From Endomicrobiales bacterium (GTDB taxonomy: Bacteria > Elusimicrobiota > Endomicrobiia > Endomicrobiales > JAFGGC01), in the NCBI GenBank assembly GCA_016930715.1, contig JAFGGC010000002.1, positions 62,001-126,000 on the forward strand: a stretch of 64,000 nucleotides of DNA. The letters are read 5' to 3'. Each line of letters opens with the position of its first letter. Positions within the stretch are counted from its first letter, which is position 1. The position numbers and the translations under genes were made by a program. Below the pieces are notes generated by a model that ran no database searches, had not been told where the DNA came from, and was given only the letters and a program-made list of their open reading frames with translations. Shown piece after piece: positions 18,208 to 30,225 of this stretch.

Positions 18208-19386
18208 ATGAGTGTTTTGGAAAAGGGCAGGGATTTTGTTTTCACGTCAGAATCGGTGACGGAAGGGCACCCCGACAAGGTCTGTGACCAGATATCGGAC
18301 GGCGTCCTGGACGAAGTATTGAGCCAGGACCCGAGAGGGCGCGTAGCCTGCGAGACGTTCATAACGATGGGGCTCGTAATAGTGGGCGGCGAGATAACGA
18401 CGAAGGCTTTCGTGAACATGCATAAACTCGTCAGGGACATCATAATGGATATCGGATACACACACCCCAAATATGGTTTTGATTTCGAAACGTGCGCGAT
18501 ACTTAACGCCGTGCATTCCCAGTCGCCGGACATCGCGCAGGGAGTCGACGTTGGCGGCGCGGGCGACCAGGGGCTAATGATAGGTTATGCCTGCAAGGAA
18601 ACGCCGGAGCTCATGCCGCTTCCGATAAGCCTGTCCCACAGGCTCGCCGTGAGGCTTTCGGAGGTCAGGAAAAAGAAGATACTCAAGTACCTCGGCCCTG
18701 ACGGCAAAACCCAGGTGACCGTGCAGTACAAGAACGGCAAACCCCACAGAGCCGACACCATAGTGGTTTCGTCCCAGCACACGGACGAGATACTCGACAG
18801 GACCGGCAGGAAGATAACCAACAAGGCCAGGGAAGAAATGATAGACGAGATAATAAGGCCGATAGCCGGCAGGTGGATAGACTCCAAAACCAAGTTCTTC
18901 ATCAATCCGACGGGCAAGTTCGTGGTAGGCGGCCCCCAGAGCGATACGGGCATGACCGGAAGGAAGATCATAGTCGACACCTACGGCGGATGGGCGGCTC
19001 ACGGAGGCGGAGCTTTTTCCGGCAAGGACCCGACGAAGGTCGACAGGAGCGCCTGCTACATGGCAAGACACATAGCCAAAAACGTCGTCGCGGCGGATCT
19101 GGCCGAAAAGTGCACGGTCCAGCTGGCTTACGCCATAGGCGTGGCTGACCCAGTTTCTGTCATGATAGACACCCACGGGACTGGCAGGATAAGCGACAGG
19201 CACTTGAGCGAAATAGTGAGGAAACACATCCCGCTCACTCCCAAGGGGATAATAGAGTATCTAAAGCTTAGAAGGCCGATCTACAGAAAGACGGCCTCAT
19301 ACGGCCATTTCGGCAGGAAGGGTCCGGAATTCACGTGGGAGCAGACGAACCAGGTGAGGAACCTCAAAAACGCAGCGGGAATATAA
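18208..19386 (+). CDS. metK: S-adenosylmethionine synthetase
   Basis: Makes SAM from methionine and ATP. The 392-residue length is normal. Motifs are SVTEGHPDK near the N-terminus, [12 protein letters not shown] with [10 protein letters not shown], and [17 protein letters not shown] strong ribosome site (AAAGGAGG) lies upstream. The gene follows the sugar genes by 15 bases but probably serves with ahcY, 117 bases downstream, in the methyl cycle. Confidence 0.97.
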   Translation: MSVLEKGRDFVFTSESVTEGHPDKVCDQISDGVLDEVLSQDPRGRVACETFITMGLVIVGGEITTKAFVNMHKLVRDIIMDIGYTHPKYGFDFETCAILNAVHSQSPDIAQGVDVGGAGDQGLMIGYACKETPELMPLPISLSHRLAVRLSEVRKKKILKYLGPDGKTQVTVQYKNGKPHRADTIVVSSQHTDEILDRTGRKITNKAREEMIDEIIRPIAGRWIDSKTKFFINPTGKFVVGGPQSDTGMTGRKIIVDTYGGWAAHGGGAFSGKDPTKVDRSACYMARHIAKNVVAADLAEKCTVQLAYAIGVADPVSVMIDTHGTGRISDRHLSEIVRKHIPLTPKGIIEYLKLRRPIYRKTASYGHFGRKGPEFTWEQTNQVRNLKNAAGI

Positions 19387-19461
19387 GAAGTCAAACTGTA
19401 GGGTCAAGTTCTTAAAAACAATTCCTGCTTGACCTTCTACTTAAAAGTTAAAGGAATTTAA

Positions 19462-20763
<1,302 letters not shown>

Positions 20764-20815
20764 CTCGGAAGCAATTTTTTGCGGAACGTCCCTCGCCACA
20801 TCCTCGGGACTCCGC

Positions 20816-20849
20816 GATGCCGCTCCAGGTGAGCGCAAGTCGCGGCATC
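20816..20849. repeat. Palindrome downstream of ahcY
   Basis: GATGCCGC (20816-20823) and GCGGCATC (20842-20849) are perfect arms, and an inner CGCTC/GAGCG pair (20821-20825, 20831-20835) offers an alternative stem. No T-run follows. The rest of the 207-base gap holds TCGA-rich repeats (TTCGAGATTCGAAATT near 20921-20936 and TTTCGAAATT at 20941-20950) and a strong AAGGAGGAAG ribosome site for the next gene. Confidence 0.5.
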
Positions 20850-20970
20850 AATGTCCGCATAAAAATTCTTCCTCGTTACTAATGGGATTTAATAGAGTCG
20901 AATGCTCGAAAGCAATTTTTTTCGAGATTCGAAATTGTTGTTTCGAAATTTTACGTAGAAGGAGGAAGAA

Positions 20971-21711
20971 ATGAAAAAGTTTATTGCATTTGCGGCGGTT
21001 TGCGCGGTATTCGCCGCGCCGGCTTTGGCCAAGGACCCGTTTGACGAGTTCAATAATGTTGTTTCTCTGGGGGGAACTATCGCCCAGGAGGCTTTGGACA
21101 ACCTTTCAAAGGATCTCGGCATGCTTATGGGCGGAGGGGCGGTGCACCAGGGCGCGAACCTCGGAGTGCCGGGCTTGGACATAGGCATTCACGTGCCGAT
21201 GAAAAGCGTAAAAGACGAGAACACCATAGTAAAAGCGGCCGATGTGGACAACATACTCCTTCCGATACTTCAGGCCGAGGTTGGACTTCCCGGAAACATA
21301 GATGTTATAGGAAGATACACCGGCTACGCGGGAGCCTCCATGGTGGGCGGGGGCCTGCGCTACGGTATACTGAAACCCTCAGTGCCGGGGCTTCCCTCGG
21401 TATCAGCTCAGGTCGTGTATAACGCTTTGAACGTTTCTTCGAACGGCAACAAGTTCACGGCGACCACGATGTCCGCCCTTGCCACGGCATCCATTGGTTT
21501 CCCGGTCATTACTCCATACGCGGCGGTCGGGTTTGATCAGACGGCCATAAAGCCTGATTCGACCATATCGGACAAGGAAGGCGCGGCTTCGGGCCTGCGC
21601 ATCGAAGGCGGGGTCAACTTGAAGCTTATACCTCTTACGTACCTGCAGATGGGCGCTTCAAGCGTGTGCGGCGAAACCGGATACACTGTCGGCCTTGGAG
21701 TGAAGTTCTAA
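20971..21711 (+). CDS. Secreted protein, probable outer-membrane beta-barrel
   Basis: I do not recognise a family with confidence. The 246-residue product has a clear Sec signal peptide (positive start, hydrophobic core, cut after ALA near residue 20). The mature part is rich in Gly and in alternating hydrophobic residues. It ends VGLGVKF, with a terminal Phe as in outer-membrane barrels, and the last 120 residues look like successive beta-strands. A Gly-rich segment (LMGGGAVHQGANLG) follows a short helix near the N-terminus. A hairpin terminator follows the stop. Transport or an envelope structural role are both possible. Confidence 0.65.
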   Translation: MKKFIAFAAVCAVFAAPALAKDPFDEFNNVVSLGGTIAQEALDNLSKDLGMLMGGGAVHQGANLGVPGLDIGIHVPMKSVKDENTIVKAADVDNILLPILQAEVGLPGNIDVIGRYTGYAGASMVGGGLRYGILKPSVPGLPSVSAQVVYNALNVSSNGNKFTATTMSALATASIGFPVITPYAAVGFDQTAIKPDSTISDKEGAASGLRIEGGVNLKLIPLTYLQMGASSVCGETGYTVGLGVKF

Positions 21712-21740
21712 AAAACTCGATTACCGTCTAAAAATATGAA

Positions 21741-21776
21741 TTAGCACCCGTTACTGGCGGGTGCTAATTTTATTTT
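21741..21776 (+). terminator. Rho-independent terminator that is also a CIRCE-like inverted repeat
   Basis: TTAGCACCCG (21741-21750) and CGGGTGCTAA (21758-21767) form a 10-bp stem with a 7-base loop followed by TTTTATTTT, a good terminator for the upstream gene. Read as 9-base half sites it is TTAGCACCC-N9-GGGTGCTAA, which differs from the CIRCE consensus by one symmetrical base in each arm and has the exact 9-base spacing. Confidence 0.75.
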
Positions 21777-21796
21777 AAATATTTTTTAAAGGGGTC

Positions 21797-21825
21797 TTGA
21801 CAGGATTTCAGTTGTATGTTATAAT
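21797..21825 (+). promoter_or_regulatory. Strong sigma-70-type promoter of groSL
   Basis: A perfect TTGACA (21797-21802), a 17-base spacer and a perfect TATAAT (21820-21825). The last base of the -10 box is the first base of the CIRCE operator, so HrcA binding would block RNA polymerase. Confidence 0.9.
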
Positions 21826-21851
21826 TAGCACTTACAAAAGGCGAGTGCTAA
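21825..21851 (+). promoter_or_regulatory. CIRCE operator (HrcA binding site)
   Basis: TTAGCACTT-N9-GAGTGCTAA (21825-21833 and 21843-21851) matches the CIRCE consensus TTAGCACTC-N9-GAGTGCTAA at 17 of 18 arm positions. It overlaps the start of the groSL transcript, the standard place for HrcA repression. hrcA itself is not in the window. Confidence 0.93.
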
Positions 21852-21911
21852 TTCAATTTGGCGCTGAAAAAACTCGGGTTGGACCCCGAAAAAAGCAGGA
21901 GGTGAATTGTT

Positions 21912-22202
21912 ATGAAACTGAAACCGCTGGGCGACAGAGTGCTCGTGAAGCCTCTGGAAGCCAAAGAAGTCAAAAAGGGAGGCATAATCATCCCTGACAC
22001 GGCAAAGGAAAAACCGCAGGAAGGAGAAATAGTCGCGGCCGGCAAAGGAAAAGTCGGAGACGACGGCAAGCTCGTTCCAATGGACGTCAAGGTAGGGGAC
22101 AAGATCCTTTACGGAAAATATTCCGGAACCGAAGTGAAGATCGATGAAACGGAATACCTTATAATGCACCAGGACGACATACTGGGCATAGTGGAGAAGT
22201 AG
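21912..22202 (+). CDS. groS: Co-chaperonin GroES
   Basis: The 96-residue lid of the GroEL folding chamber. It begins with [17 protein letters not shown] and carries the mobile loop [14 protein letters not shown] (about 24-37) and the [16 protein letters not shown] segment. It is expressed with groL 27 bases downstream, behind a TTGACA/TATAAT promoter with a CIRCE operator. The ribosome site AGGAGGTGA is strong. Confidence 0.97.
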   Translation: MKLKPLGDRVLVKPLEAKEVKKGGIIIPDTAKEKPQEGEIVAAGKGKVGDDGKLVPMDVKVGDKILYGKYSGTEVKIDETEYLIMHQDDILGIVEK

Positions 22203-23852
<1,650 letters not shown>

Positions 23853-23894
23853 TGGTGAGCAATATCGAACCATAAAGCATAACTTTAAGAACTA

Positions 23895-23944
23895 TAAGGC
23901 TCCCGGAAGCCCCTTCAAAAGGGCGGCCGGGGGCTTTATTTTTT
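23895..23944 (+). terminator. Rho-independent terminator after groSL
   Basis: AAGGCTCCCGG (23896-23905) pairs, with a G-T wobble and one bulged base, with CCGGGGGCTT (23927-23936); GCCC and GGGC pair inside. The stem runs into TTTATTTTTT. Confidence 0.8.
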
Positions 23945-23954
23945 GGGCAAAATT

Positions 23955-23963
23955 TGATATAAT
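23955..23963 (+). promoter_or_regulatory. Extended -10 promoter before yggS
   Basis: TGATATAAT (23955-23963) is an extended -10 box (TGN TATAAT). No good -35 box lies 17 bases upstream, which is acceptable for extended -10 promoters. Confidence 0.45.
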
Positions 23964-23982
23964 GTAAAACTAAGATTATTTA

Positions 23983-24657
23983 ATGAACGAACAGAAAATC
24001 AAATTGATAAATCAACGCATATCCGAATCGGCCGCCAAATCCGGGCGTCCGGCTGAGGACATCACTCTCGTTGCGGTGACAAAGACGGTCCCGCCCGAGG
24101 AGATAGCCAGGGCTGTCGCGTCCGGCGTCAGGGACATAGGCGAAAACAAGGTGCAGGAAGCGATGAAGAAGTTTGATGCGATGGGGGAATCTTTAAAAGG
24201 CGTAAAGAAGCACTATATCGGGCATCTTCAGACGAACAAGGCGAAGAAAGCGGTTGAAATATTCGACGTGATACAGTCGCTTGACAGCATACCGCTTGCG
24301 GAAGAGATACAGAAGCACGCGGCCGGGATCGGAAAAATTCAGGACTGCCTTGTGGAGGTAAAAGTGTCCGATGAAGAGGCCAAGTACGGTCTTGCCCCGG
24401 AAGGATTGGGCGAGTTCGTGGAAAAAGCGGCCCGGTTCGGCAACATCCGCCTCGCGGGCCTGATGACAATGGCGCCTTTTTTCGAAGATCCGGAAAAAAC
24501 AAGGCCGTACTTCAAACGGGCCAGGGAAGCTTTTGAAAAGATAAAGGCAGGGAACGGCGGTTTCAGGTTCCTTTCGATGGGAATGTCAAACGATTTCACC
24601 GTGGCGATAGAAGAAGGCGCGAACATGGTGAGGATAGGAACGGCGATATTCGGTTAA
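23983..24657 (+). CDS. YggS/PLPBP family pyridoxal phosphate-binding protein
   Basis: A 224-residue cytosolic protein that keeps vitamin B6 balance. Family marks are LVAVTKTVPPEEI with the PLP lysine near 34, GENKVQEA, HYIGHLQTNKAKKAV, and LSMGMSNDFTVAIEEGANMVRIGTAIFG at the end (only key parts named). It is followed directly by proC with no gap, the widespread yggS-proC arrangement. Confidence 0.95.
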   Translation: MNEQKIKLINQRISESAAKSGRPAEDITLVAVTKTVPPEEIARAVASGVRDIGENKVQEAMKKFDAMGESLKGVKKHYIGHLQTNKAKKAVEIFDVIQSLDSIPLAEEIQKHAAGIGKIQDCLVEVKVSDEEAKYGLAPEGLGEFVEKAARFGNIRLAGLMTMAPFFEDPEKTRPYFKRAREAFEKIKAGNGGFRFLSMGMSNDFTVAIEEGANMVRIGTAIFG

Positions 24658-25470
24658 ATGGCTAAAAAGAGAACTATTACGTTCATCGGCGCAGGCAACA
24701 TGGCTGAGGCCATGGTGGCCGGGTTGCTAAGGAGCGGGGTCTATTCCTCTTCATCCGTTTCGATTTCTGACGTCAGAAGATCGAGGCTTTCTTGTTTAAA
24801 AAGAGAGTACGGGATAAAAGCCCATTCCGGCAACGCCGCGGCCGCCGCGAAAGCGGATATAGTGGTGCTGGCCGTGAAACCGGGACAGATGCGCGCCGTG
24901 CTGGGCGAAATAGGCCGCGTGCTTTCGCCGAAACAGCTCGTGATTTCCATCGCGGCGGGCATAACGACCGGGTTCATTGAAAAAGGCGTCGGGAAGAGGA
25001 TCGCGGTGGTAAGGGCGATGCCGAACATGCCGCTCGTTGCCGGCGCCGGGGCGACCGCGCTGTCAAAAGGAAGACACGCTTCAAAAAGCGACATGCGGAA
25101 AGCGCAAAGGGTTTTCGACGCCAGCGGCAAGGTTTTCACGGTACCGGAAAAACTAATGGATTGCGTGACGGCGGTTTCGGGATCCGGCCCGGCCTACTTC
25201 TTTCTTTTATGCGAGCTTCTCGGCAAGGCGGCGGCGAGGCTCGGTATCCCGAGAGGAACGGCGGAAGAACTGGCACGCCAGACTTTGCACGGCGCCGGAT
25301 TAATGCTTTCCGCGGACAAACGTACGGCGGAGGAGCTGAGAGCCTGCGTCACGTCGCCCGGAGGGACGACACAGGCCGCAGTCGAGCATCTGACAAAGAA
25401 AGGATTTCAGAATATTTTTACCGAAGCCGTGAAAGCGGCCCGAAGAAGAGCCGGAGAACTGACACGATAG
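24658..25470 (+). CDS. proC: Pyrroline-5-carboxylate reductase
   Basis: Last step of proline synthesis, reducing pyrroline-5-carboxylate with NAD(P)H. The 270-residue protein has an N-terminal Rossmann site FIGAGNMAEAMVAGL (9-23), VVLAVKPGQM, the RAMPNMPLVAGAG segment and the signature SGSGPAYFFLL near 171, then RQTLHGAGLM and a conserved TSPGGTTQAA. It starts immediately after the yggS stop. A possible mobile palindrome begins two bases after its stop. Confidence 0.96.
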   Translation: MAKKRTITFIGAGNMAEAMVAGLLRSGVYSSSSVSISDVRRSRLSCLKREYGIKAHSGNAAAAAKADIVVLAVKPGQMRAVLGEIGRVLSPKQLVISIAAGITTGFIEKGVGKRIAVVRAMPNMPLVAGAGATALSKGRHASKSDMRKAQRVFDASGKVFTVPEKLMDCVTAVSGSGPAYFFLLCELLGKAAARLGIPRGTAEELARQTLHGAGLMLSADKRTAEELRACVTSPGGTTQAAVEHLTKKGFQNIFTEAVKAARRRAGELTR

Positions 25471-25471
25471 G

Positions 25472-25593
25472 CCCCGTTAGAGATACACGAACGGATACGT
25501 ATCAACGAACTGCGATATACGGGGCACGCGCTGCAATAAAGAAAAAACTCAAGAGATTACGTCCCGCCTACGGCGGGACTATCTCTAACGGGG
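25472..25593. mobile_element. MITE-like element with 14-bp terminal inverted repeats
   Basis: CCCCGTTAGAGATA (25472-25485) and TATCTCTAACGGGG (25580-25593) are perfect inverted ends of a 122-base element with no open reading frame. Next to the right end lies a perfect hairpin, GTCCCGCC-TAC-GGCGGGAC (25561-25579). I see no clear target duplication. It could be a non-autonomous element or a dispersed RNA-level repeat. It fills the gap between proC and the DUF167 gene. Confidence 0.6.
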
Positions 25594-25612
25594 TAAAGGA
25601 GAGCCGAATTAC

Positions 25613-25876
25613 ATGATGATTAAAGTCCGTGTCATACCAAACGCGAAAAGGAACGAAGTTGTCAGCAGGATAGGTTCCATATTAAGGGTGAAAGTGCACG
25701 CCCCTGCCGTTGAGGGGAAGGCGAACGACGAGCTGTGCTGTTTTCTTGCGGAATTCTTCGAAGTCAGAAGGTCCACGGTTTTCTTGAGAAAAGGCGAAAG
25801 AGGAAGGGAAAAGACGATAGAGATCCTCGGCCGGAGCGAAGAAGATCTGGACGAAGTCCTCGAAACTATACCTTGA
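25613..25876 (+). CDS. DUF167 (YggU) family protein
   Basis: An 87-residue protein of the DUF167 family, function unknown. It shows the pattern KVRVIPNAKRNEVV, then LRVKVHAPAVEGKANDELC and a final KGERGREKTIEI segment. In many bacteria yggU sits close to yggS and proC, as here, which supports the call. Two adjacent ATG codons (25613, 25616) could start it. Confidence 0.9.
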   Translation: MMIKVRVIPNAKRNEVVSRIGSILRVKVHAPAVEGKANDELCCFLAEFFEVRRSTVFLRKGERGREKTIEILGRSEEDLDEVLETIP

Positions 25877-25904
25877 GCATCATACAAGAGGAAAAATCTC
25901 TTTA

Positions 25905-26948
25905 ATGCGTTATGGCAGAGTAAAGACATTTTATTGGAAGAACGGTTCGCTTTACGTGTTGAACCAGCTCCTGCTTCCCGGGAGAACCGCATTTGTCAGG
26001 TGCTCAACCCACAAAGATGTCGTTAAAGCCATAAGGGATATGATCGTCAGAGGCGCACCGGCGATAGGAGTCGTCGCGGCGTTCGGTGTCGCGCTCGCGG
26101 CAAAAAGGGCCGGCGGAAAAAGAGGGGCGGCACTTAAAAAATACATGAGGTCAGCCATAAAAAGCATTGCCGCGACCCGCCCCACCGCGGTCAACCTTTT
26201 CTGGGCTCTTGATAGGATGGGCAGGCTGGCGGACGTCCGAGCGGACGCTGAACCAAAAAGGTTTTACTGGATTCTTGAAAAGGAAGCCCTGAGAATACTC
26301 AAAGAGGACGTGGACGCCAACAGGAAGATAGGGGAGAACGGCGAAAAACTGATAAAAAGGGGTTCGTCCGTCCTCACCCATTGCAACGCGGGCGCGCTTG
26401 CGACCGCAGGCTACGGCACGGCACTCGGGGTTATAAGGTCTGCGCACAACAAAAAGAAGATAAGGCGCGTGTACGTGGATGAGACGAGGCCCTATCTCCA
26501 GGGTTCGAGAATAACGGCTTTTGAGCTTAAAAAAGAAAGAATACCCTACACGCTCATAACCGACAGCATGGCGGGCCATTTGATGAAGAACGGGGATATA
26601 GACGCGGTGATAGTCGGCGCCGACAGGATCGCGGCTAACGGCGACGTCGCCAACAAGATAGGGACTTACCCCCTCTCGATACTCGCGAAATACCACGATA
26701 TACCATTTTACGTGGCCGCGCCGGTTTCGACTGTCGATTTCAAGACCGGCAACGGAAGCAGAATCAGGATCGAAGAGCGTTCTCCGGAGGAGGTGCTCAG
26801 GATCGGCGGGGTTATGATAGCACCCGAAGGGAGCGCGGCGAGGCACCCGGGGTTCGACGTCACGCCCGCCGGAAATATTACGGCGGTAATCACCGAAAAG
26901 GGAGTATTCAAGCCTGCCCGGCTTAAAAAATTGAGAGGTGTAAAATGA
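25905..26948 (+). CDS. mtnA: S-methyl-5-thioribose-1-phosphate isomerase
   Basis: Converts methylthioribose-1-phosphate to methylthioribulose-1-phosphate in methionine salvage. The 347-residue protein carries VRGAPAIG (48-55), the active-site Cys160 in THCNAG, DETRPYLQGSRITAFEL, and the catalytic Asp240 in VGADRIAANGD. These separate it from eIF2B-type relatives and ribose-1,5-bisphosphate isomerase. No other salvage gene lies beside it; metK and ahcY are 6 kb upstream. It overlaps the next gene by ATGA. Confidence 0.93.
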   Translation: MRYGRVKTFYWKNGSLYVLNQLLLPGRTAFVRCSTHKDVVKAIRDMIVRGAPAIGVVAAFGVALAAKRAGGKRGAALKKYMRSAIKSIAATRPTAVNLFWALDRMGRLADVRADAEPKRFYWILEKEALRILKEDVDANRKIGENGEKLIKRGSSVLTHCNAGALATAGYGTALGVIRSAHNKKKIRRVYVDETRPYLQGSRITAFELKKERIPYTLITDSMAGHLMKNGDIDAVIVGADRIAANGDVANKIGTYPLSILAKYHDIPFYVAAPVSTVDFKTGNGSRIRIEERSPEEVLRIGGVMIAPEGSAARHPGFDVTPAGNITAVITEKGVFKPARLKKLRGVK

Positions 26949-27442
26949 ACTTGAGAAAAAGTCTCCTTGTCGACAAGAAATTCCAGTATTCGATTATCGT
27001 GGGCAACGTGATACTGCTTGCCGTGATGTTCTTCACCATACTCATCGCGGTGCTTGTCTGGGAGAAATACCAGGTTAAACAGGGCTTCCTGCTCCGGCCT
27101 CCCCCTAACAGCGAAGTGATAGCCTGGGCGCAGTCCAACAACGTCAAGGAAAACAGCGTCGAGTTCCTCACGCAGTTCATAAAGATGGCCAAGGTCTACA
27201 CGTTTTTTGACCTCATCTGGAAGCCTATGCTGATAGTCTTCTTGATAAACATCGTGATACTAGTGACGGCAAACCTCTATTACACGAACAAGATCGCCGG
27301 GCCGATATACCGCCTCAAGACCCTGCTGGAGAAGAAGCTCGCGGGCGATGAGGTGGAGCCTATAAAATTCAGGAAGGGCGATGCCTTTCACGAGCTTGCC
27401 CTGCTCATCAACAAGGTTTTATTCAAGGAACAGGATAAATAG
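26945..27442 (+). CDS. Two-helix membrane protein with HAMP-like linker
   Basis: A 165-residue protein with TM1 at about 14-37, an outside loop of about 55 residues, TM2 at about 93-113 and a cytosolic HAMP-like tail (KIAGPIYRLKTLLEKKLAGD). It ends after the linker, with no kinase, cyclase or chemotaxis output domain. Similar short HAMP proteins are annotated as signalling proteins in several phyla, but no role is established. The start overlaps the mtnA stop, and ileS follows after 5 bases. Confidence 0.65.
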   Translation: MNLRKSLLVDKKFQYSIIVGNVILLAVMFFTILIAVLVWEKYQVKQGFLLRPPPNSEVIAWAQSNNVKENSVEFLTQFIKMAKVYTFFDLIWKPMLIVFLINIVILVTANLYYTNKIAGPIYRLKTLLEKKLAGDEVEPIKFRKGDAFHELALLINKVLFKEQDK

Positions 27443-27447
27443 CGCGG

Positions 27448-30225
27448 ATGGATTTTTCAAAGACGGTAAATCTTCCAAAGACCGATTTTTCCATGAAGGC
27501 GAACCTTCCGCAGAGGGAGCCGGAATACGCCAAAAAATGGGACGAGTCGGGCATATACGCGAAAATGCAGGCGAAAACCGCCGGCGGGAAAAAATTCGTC
27601 CTGCACGACGGGCCGCCTTACGCCAACGGGCACATACACCTTGGCACGGCGCTGAACAAGGTATTGAAGGACATAATAGTCAAATACAAGTCTCTCGCCG
27701 GGCATCACGCTCCCTACACGCCTGGCTGGGACTGCCACGGCCTTCCGATAGAGCAGCAGTGCATGAAGGAAATGAAGGTGGACAAGCACAAGGTGGAAAA
27801 GGTCCGCTTCAGGAAGGACGCCGCGGCCTTCGCCAGGAAATTCATCGATATACAGAGAAACGAGTTCAAGAGGCTCGGCGTGCTGGCCGACTGGGAAAAG
27901 CCATACCTTACGCTCGAGGAAAAATACGAAGGCACCATAGCCAGGGTGTTCGGGGCCCTCGCCAGGGCTGGCTACATATTCAGGCAGAAAAAGCCGGTAT
28001 ACTGGTGCCCGACCTGCGAGACCGCGCTTGCCGACGCCGAAGTGGAGTACGCGGACCACCTTTCGCATTCGGTATACGTCAAGTTCGGGCTGGAGGAGTT
28101 CAAGGGACTGAAAACCGGAACTGACGGCGCATCAGTGCTGATATGGACCACGACTCCCTGGACGCTCCCGGCTAACGTTGCCCTCGCGTTTCAGCCCGAA
28201 GCGGAATACGTGAAGGTGCAGGTGGGCCAAAACGGCAGAAACGAGAACCTGATAATCGCCAAACGCCTCATGCAGTCCGTATTCGAGCGTTCCGGCATAA
28301 AAGAGCATAAAATAATCGAGAGTATCAGCGGCAAGGCGCTCGAAGGGATAAAATGCAGAAATCCTCTCGTTGACCGGGTGTCCGTCGGCGTGCTCGCGGA
28401 TTTCGTCAGCATGGAGGACGGAACGGGTGTTGTCCACATAGCTCCGGGCCACGGCCAGGAGGACTACCAGGTGGGGCTCAAGTACAAACTGCCGATAGTC
28501 TCGCCAGTGGACGAGCGCGGCATTTTTACAGACGAGGCCCCGGATTTCAAAGGTCACAAGGTTTTCGCGGCAAACCAACTGATAATCGAAAAATTGAAAG
28601 AGAAGGGGGCGCTTCTTCACGATGACAAGGTGTCCCACTCTTACCCGCACTGCTGGAGATGCAAGCGGGCCATAATATTCCGCGCCACGCCGCAGTGGTT
28701 CATGAGCGTGGAGCATAATGCTTTAAGGCGTAGGATGCTAGATACGATAAAGAAGGTCAAATGGGTGCCGGCCTACGGCGAGAACAGGATAACCGGGATG
28801 ACGGAGACCCGGCCCGACTGGTGCCTCAGCCGTCAGAGGTTGTGGGGCGTGCCTATACCTGTTTTCTACTGCGCGAAGTGCAACGAGCCCCTGCTTGAAG
28901 AAAGGGTGATATCGCACATAGCCGGGATCTTTGACAGGTCGGGTTCCGACGCCTGGTTCGAGAAAAACGAGGCGGAGCTTCTGGCGGGCCTTGACGTGAA
29001 ATGCGGGTGCGGGTCCGCGGATTTCAGAAAAGAAGAAGACATACTTGACGTGTGGTTCGATTCGGGCGTGTCCCACGAGGCGGTGCTGGCAAGCGGCAAC
29101 TTTCCGGAGCTTTGCTGGCCGGCCGACATGTACCTAGAAGGTTCGGACCAGCACAGGGGGTGGTTCCAGACCTCGCTTCTGCCCGCGGTGGCTTTGAGGG
29201 AAGCGGCGCCCTACAGGGCGGTGCTGACTCACGGGTTCGTGGTCGACGGCGAAGGCAAAAAGATGTCGAAATCCCTAGGAAACGTCATAGCGCCGGAGCA
29301 GATAATATCGCAGTACGGCGCCGACATACTGCGCCTTTGGGTGGCCGTGTCGGACTACCGCGAGGACATAAGGATATCGCAGGAGATAATAAAGGGGCTT
29401 GTCGACGCCTACAGGAAGATACGCAACACCTTCAGGTTCATTCTGGGGAACCTTTCTGAGTTCAAGCCGTCGGAAAAGGTCCCGCGCGAAGAGATGAGGG
29501 AAGTAGACAGGCACGCCCTTTCAAGCCTTCAGGACACGATAAGGCAGGTCACGTCGGCCTACGAGAATTACGAATTCCACAAGGCCGCGGTGGCGATAAA
29601 CGGCTATTGCACGGTGTACCTTAGCGGTTTTTACCTTGATTCGCTCAAGGACACGCTATACTGCGATACCAAGGGATCTTCGGCGAGAAAAAGCGCGCAG
29701 TCCGCGCTCTGGGAAATCATAAACGCCCTGACGAGGATGCTCGCGCCGGTATTGTCGTTTACCTGCGAAGAAGCGTGGCAGGAATTGCGAAAGATAGACG
29801 GTTCACTGGCGGAATCCGTTTTCATTTCCGATTATCCGAAAATAGACGAAAAGGCGGTTTTTGGCAAGAGCGACGCGGCAAGGTGGGGCGCGTACTTCGG
29901 TTTAAGGGAACAGGTCCTGGCGGCGTGCGAAGACTTGAGAAAAAACAAGAAGATCGGCTCGAACCTCGAAGCGCGCGTCGTGATAAACGAAACAGGGCAG
30001 CTTAAAGGCGTGTCACGGGACGAGCTTTCTATGATACTGGGCACCTGGGACGTGAGGGTGAACCACGTCAAGGACCCCGGCGGCCCGGATAACGGGATGG
30101 ACGTTTCAGCGAGCCCGTCTGATTTCGCAAAATGCGAGCGCTGCTGGAGGAGAAGGGAAGACGTCACGAACAACAATAAACACGGAGCGCACCTATGCCC
30201 GAGGTGCGTCGAAGCCCTTGGATGA
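27448..30225 (+). CDS. ileS: Isoleucyl-tRNA synthetase
   Basis: Charges tRNA-Ile. The 925-residue class I synthetase has PPYANGHIHLG (HIGH motif) near 54, an editing domain in the middle, KMSKS near 605-609, and a C-terminal zinc-binding end CERCWRR with CPRC near 892-920. The zinc end and the size mark the common bacterial form. It overlaps lspA by ATGA. Confidence 0.98.
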   Translation: MDFSKTVNLPKTDFSMKANLPQREPEYAKKWDESGIYAKMQAKTAGGKKFVLHDGPPYANGHIHLGTALNKVLKDIIVKYKSLAGHHAPYTPGWDCHGLPIEQQCMKEMKVDKHKVEKVRFRKDAAAFARKFIDIQRNEFKRLGVLADWEKPYLTLEEKYEGTIARVFGALARAGYIFRQKKPVYWCPTCETALADAEVEYADHLSHSVYVKFGLEEFKGLKTGTDGASVLIWTTTPWTLPANVALAFQPEAEYVKVQVGQNGRNENLIIAKRLMQSVFERSGIKEHKIIESISGKALEGIKCRNPLVDRVSVGVLADFVSMEDGTGVVHIAPGHGQEDYQVGLKYKLPIVSPVDERGIFTDEAPDFKGHKVFAANQLIIEKLKEKGALLHDDKVSHSYPHCWRCKRAIIFRATPQWFMSVEHNALRRRMLDTIKKVKWVPAYGENRITGMTETRPDWCLSRQRLWGVPIPVFYCAKCNEPLLEERVISHIAGIFDRSGSDAWFEKNEAELLAGLDVKCGCGSADFRKEEDILDVWFDSGVSHEAVLASGNFPELCWPADMYLEGSDQHRGWFQTSLLPAVALREAAPYRAVLTHGFVVDGEGKKMSKSLGNVIAPEQIISQYGADILRLWVAVSDYREDIRISQEIIKGLVDAYRKIRNTFRFILGNLSEFKPSEKVPREEMREVDRHALSSLQDTIRQVTSAYENYEFHKAAVAINGYCTVYLSGFYLDSLKDTLYCDTKGSSARKSAQSALWEIINALTRMLAPVLSFTCEEAWQELRKIDGSLAESVFISDYPKIDEKAVFGKSDAARWGAYFGLREQVLAACEDLRKNKKIGSNLEARVVINETGQLKGVSRDELSMILGTWDVRVNHVKDPGGPDNGMDVSASPSDFAKCERCWRRREDVTNNNKHGAHLCPRCVEALG

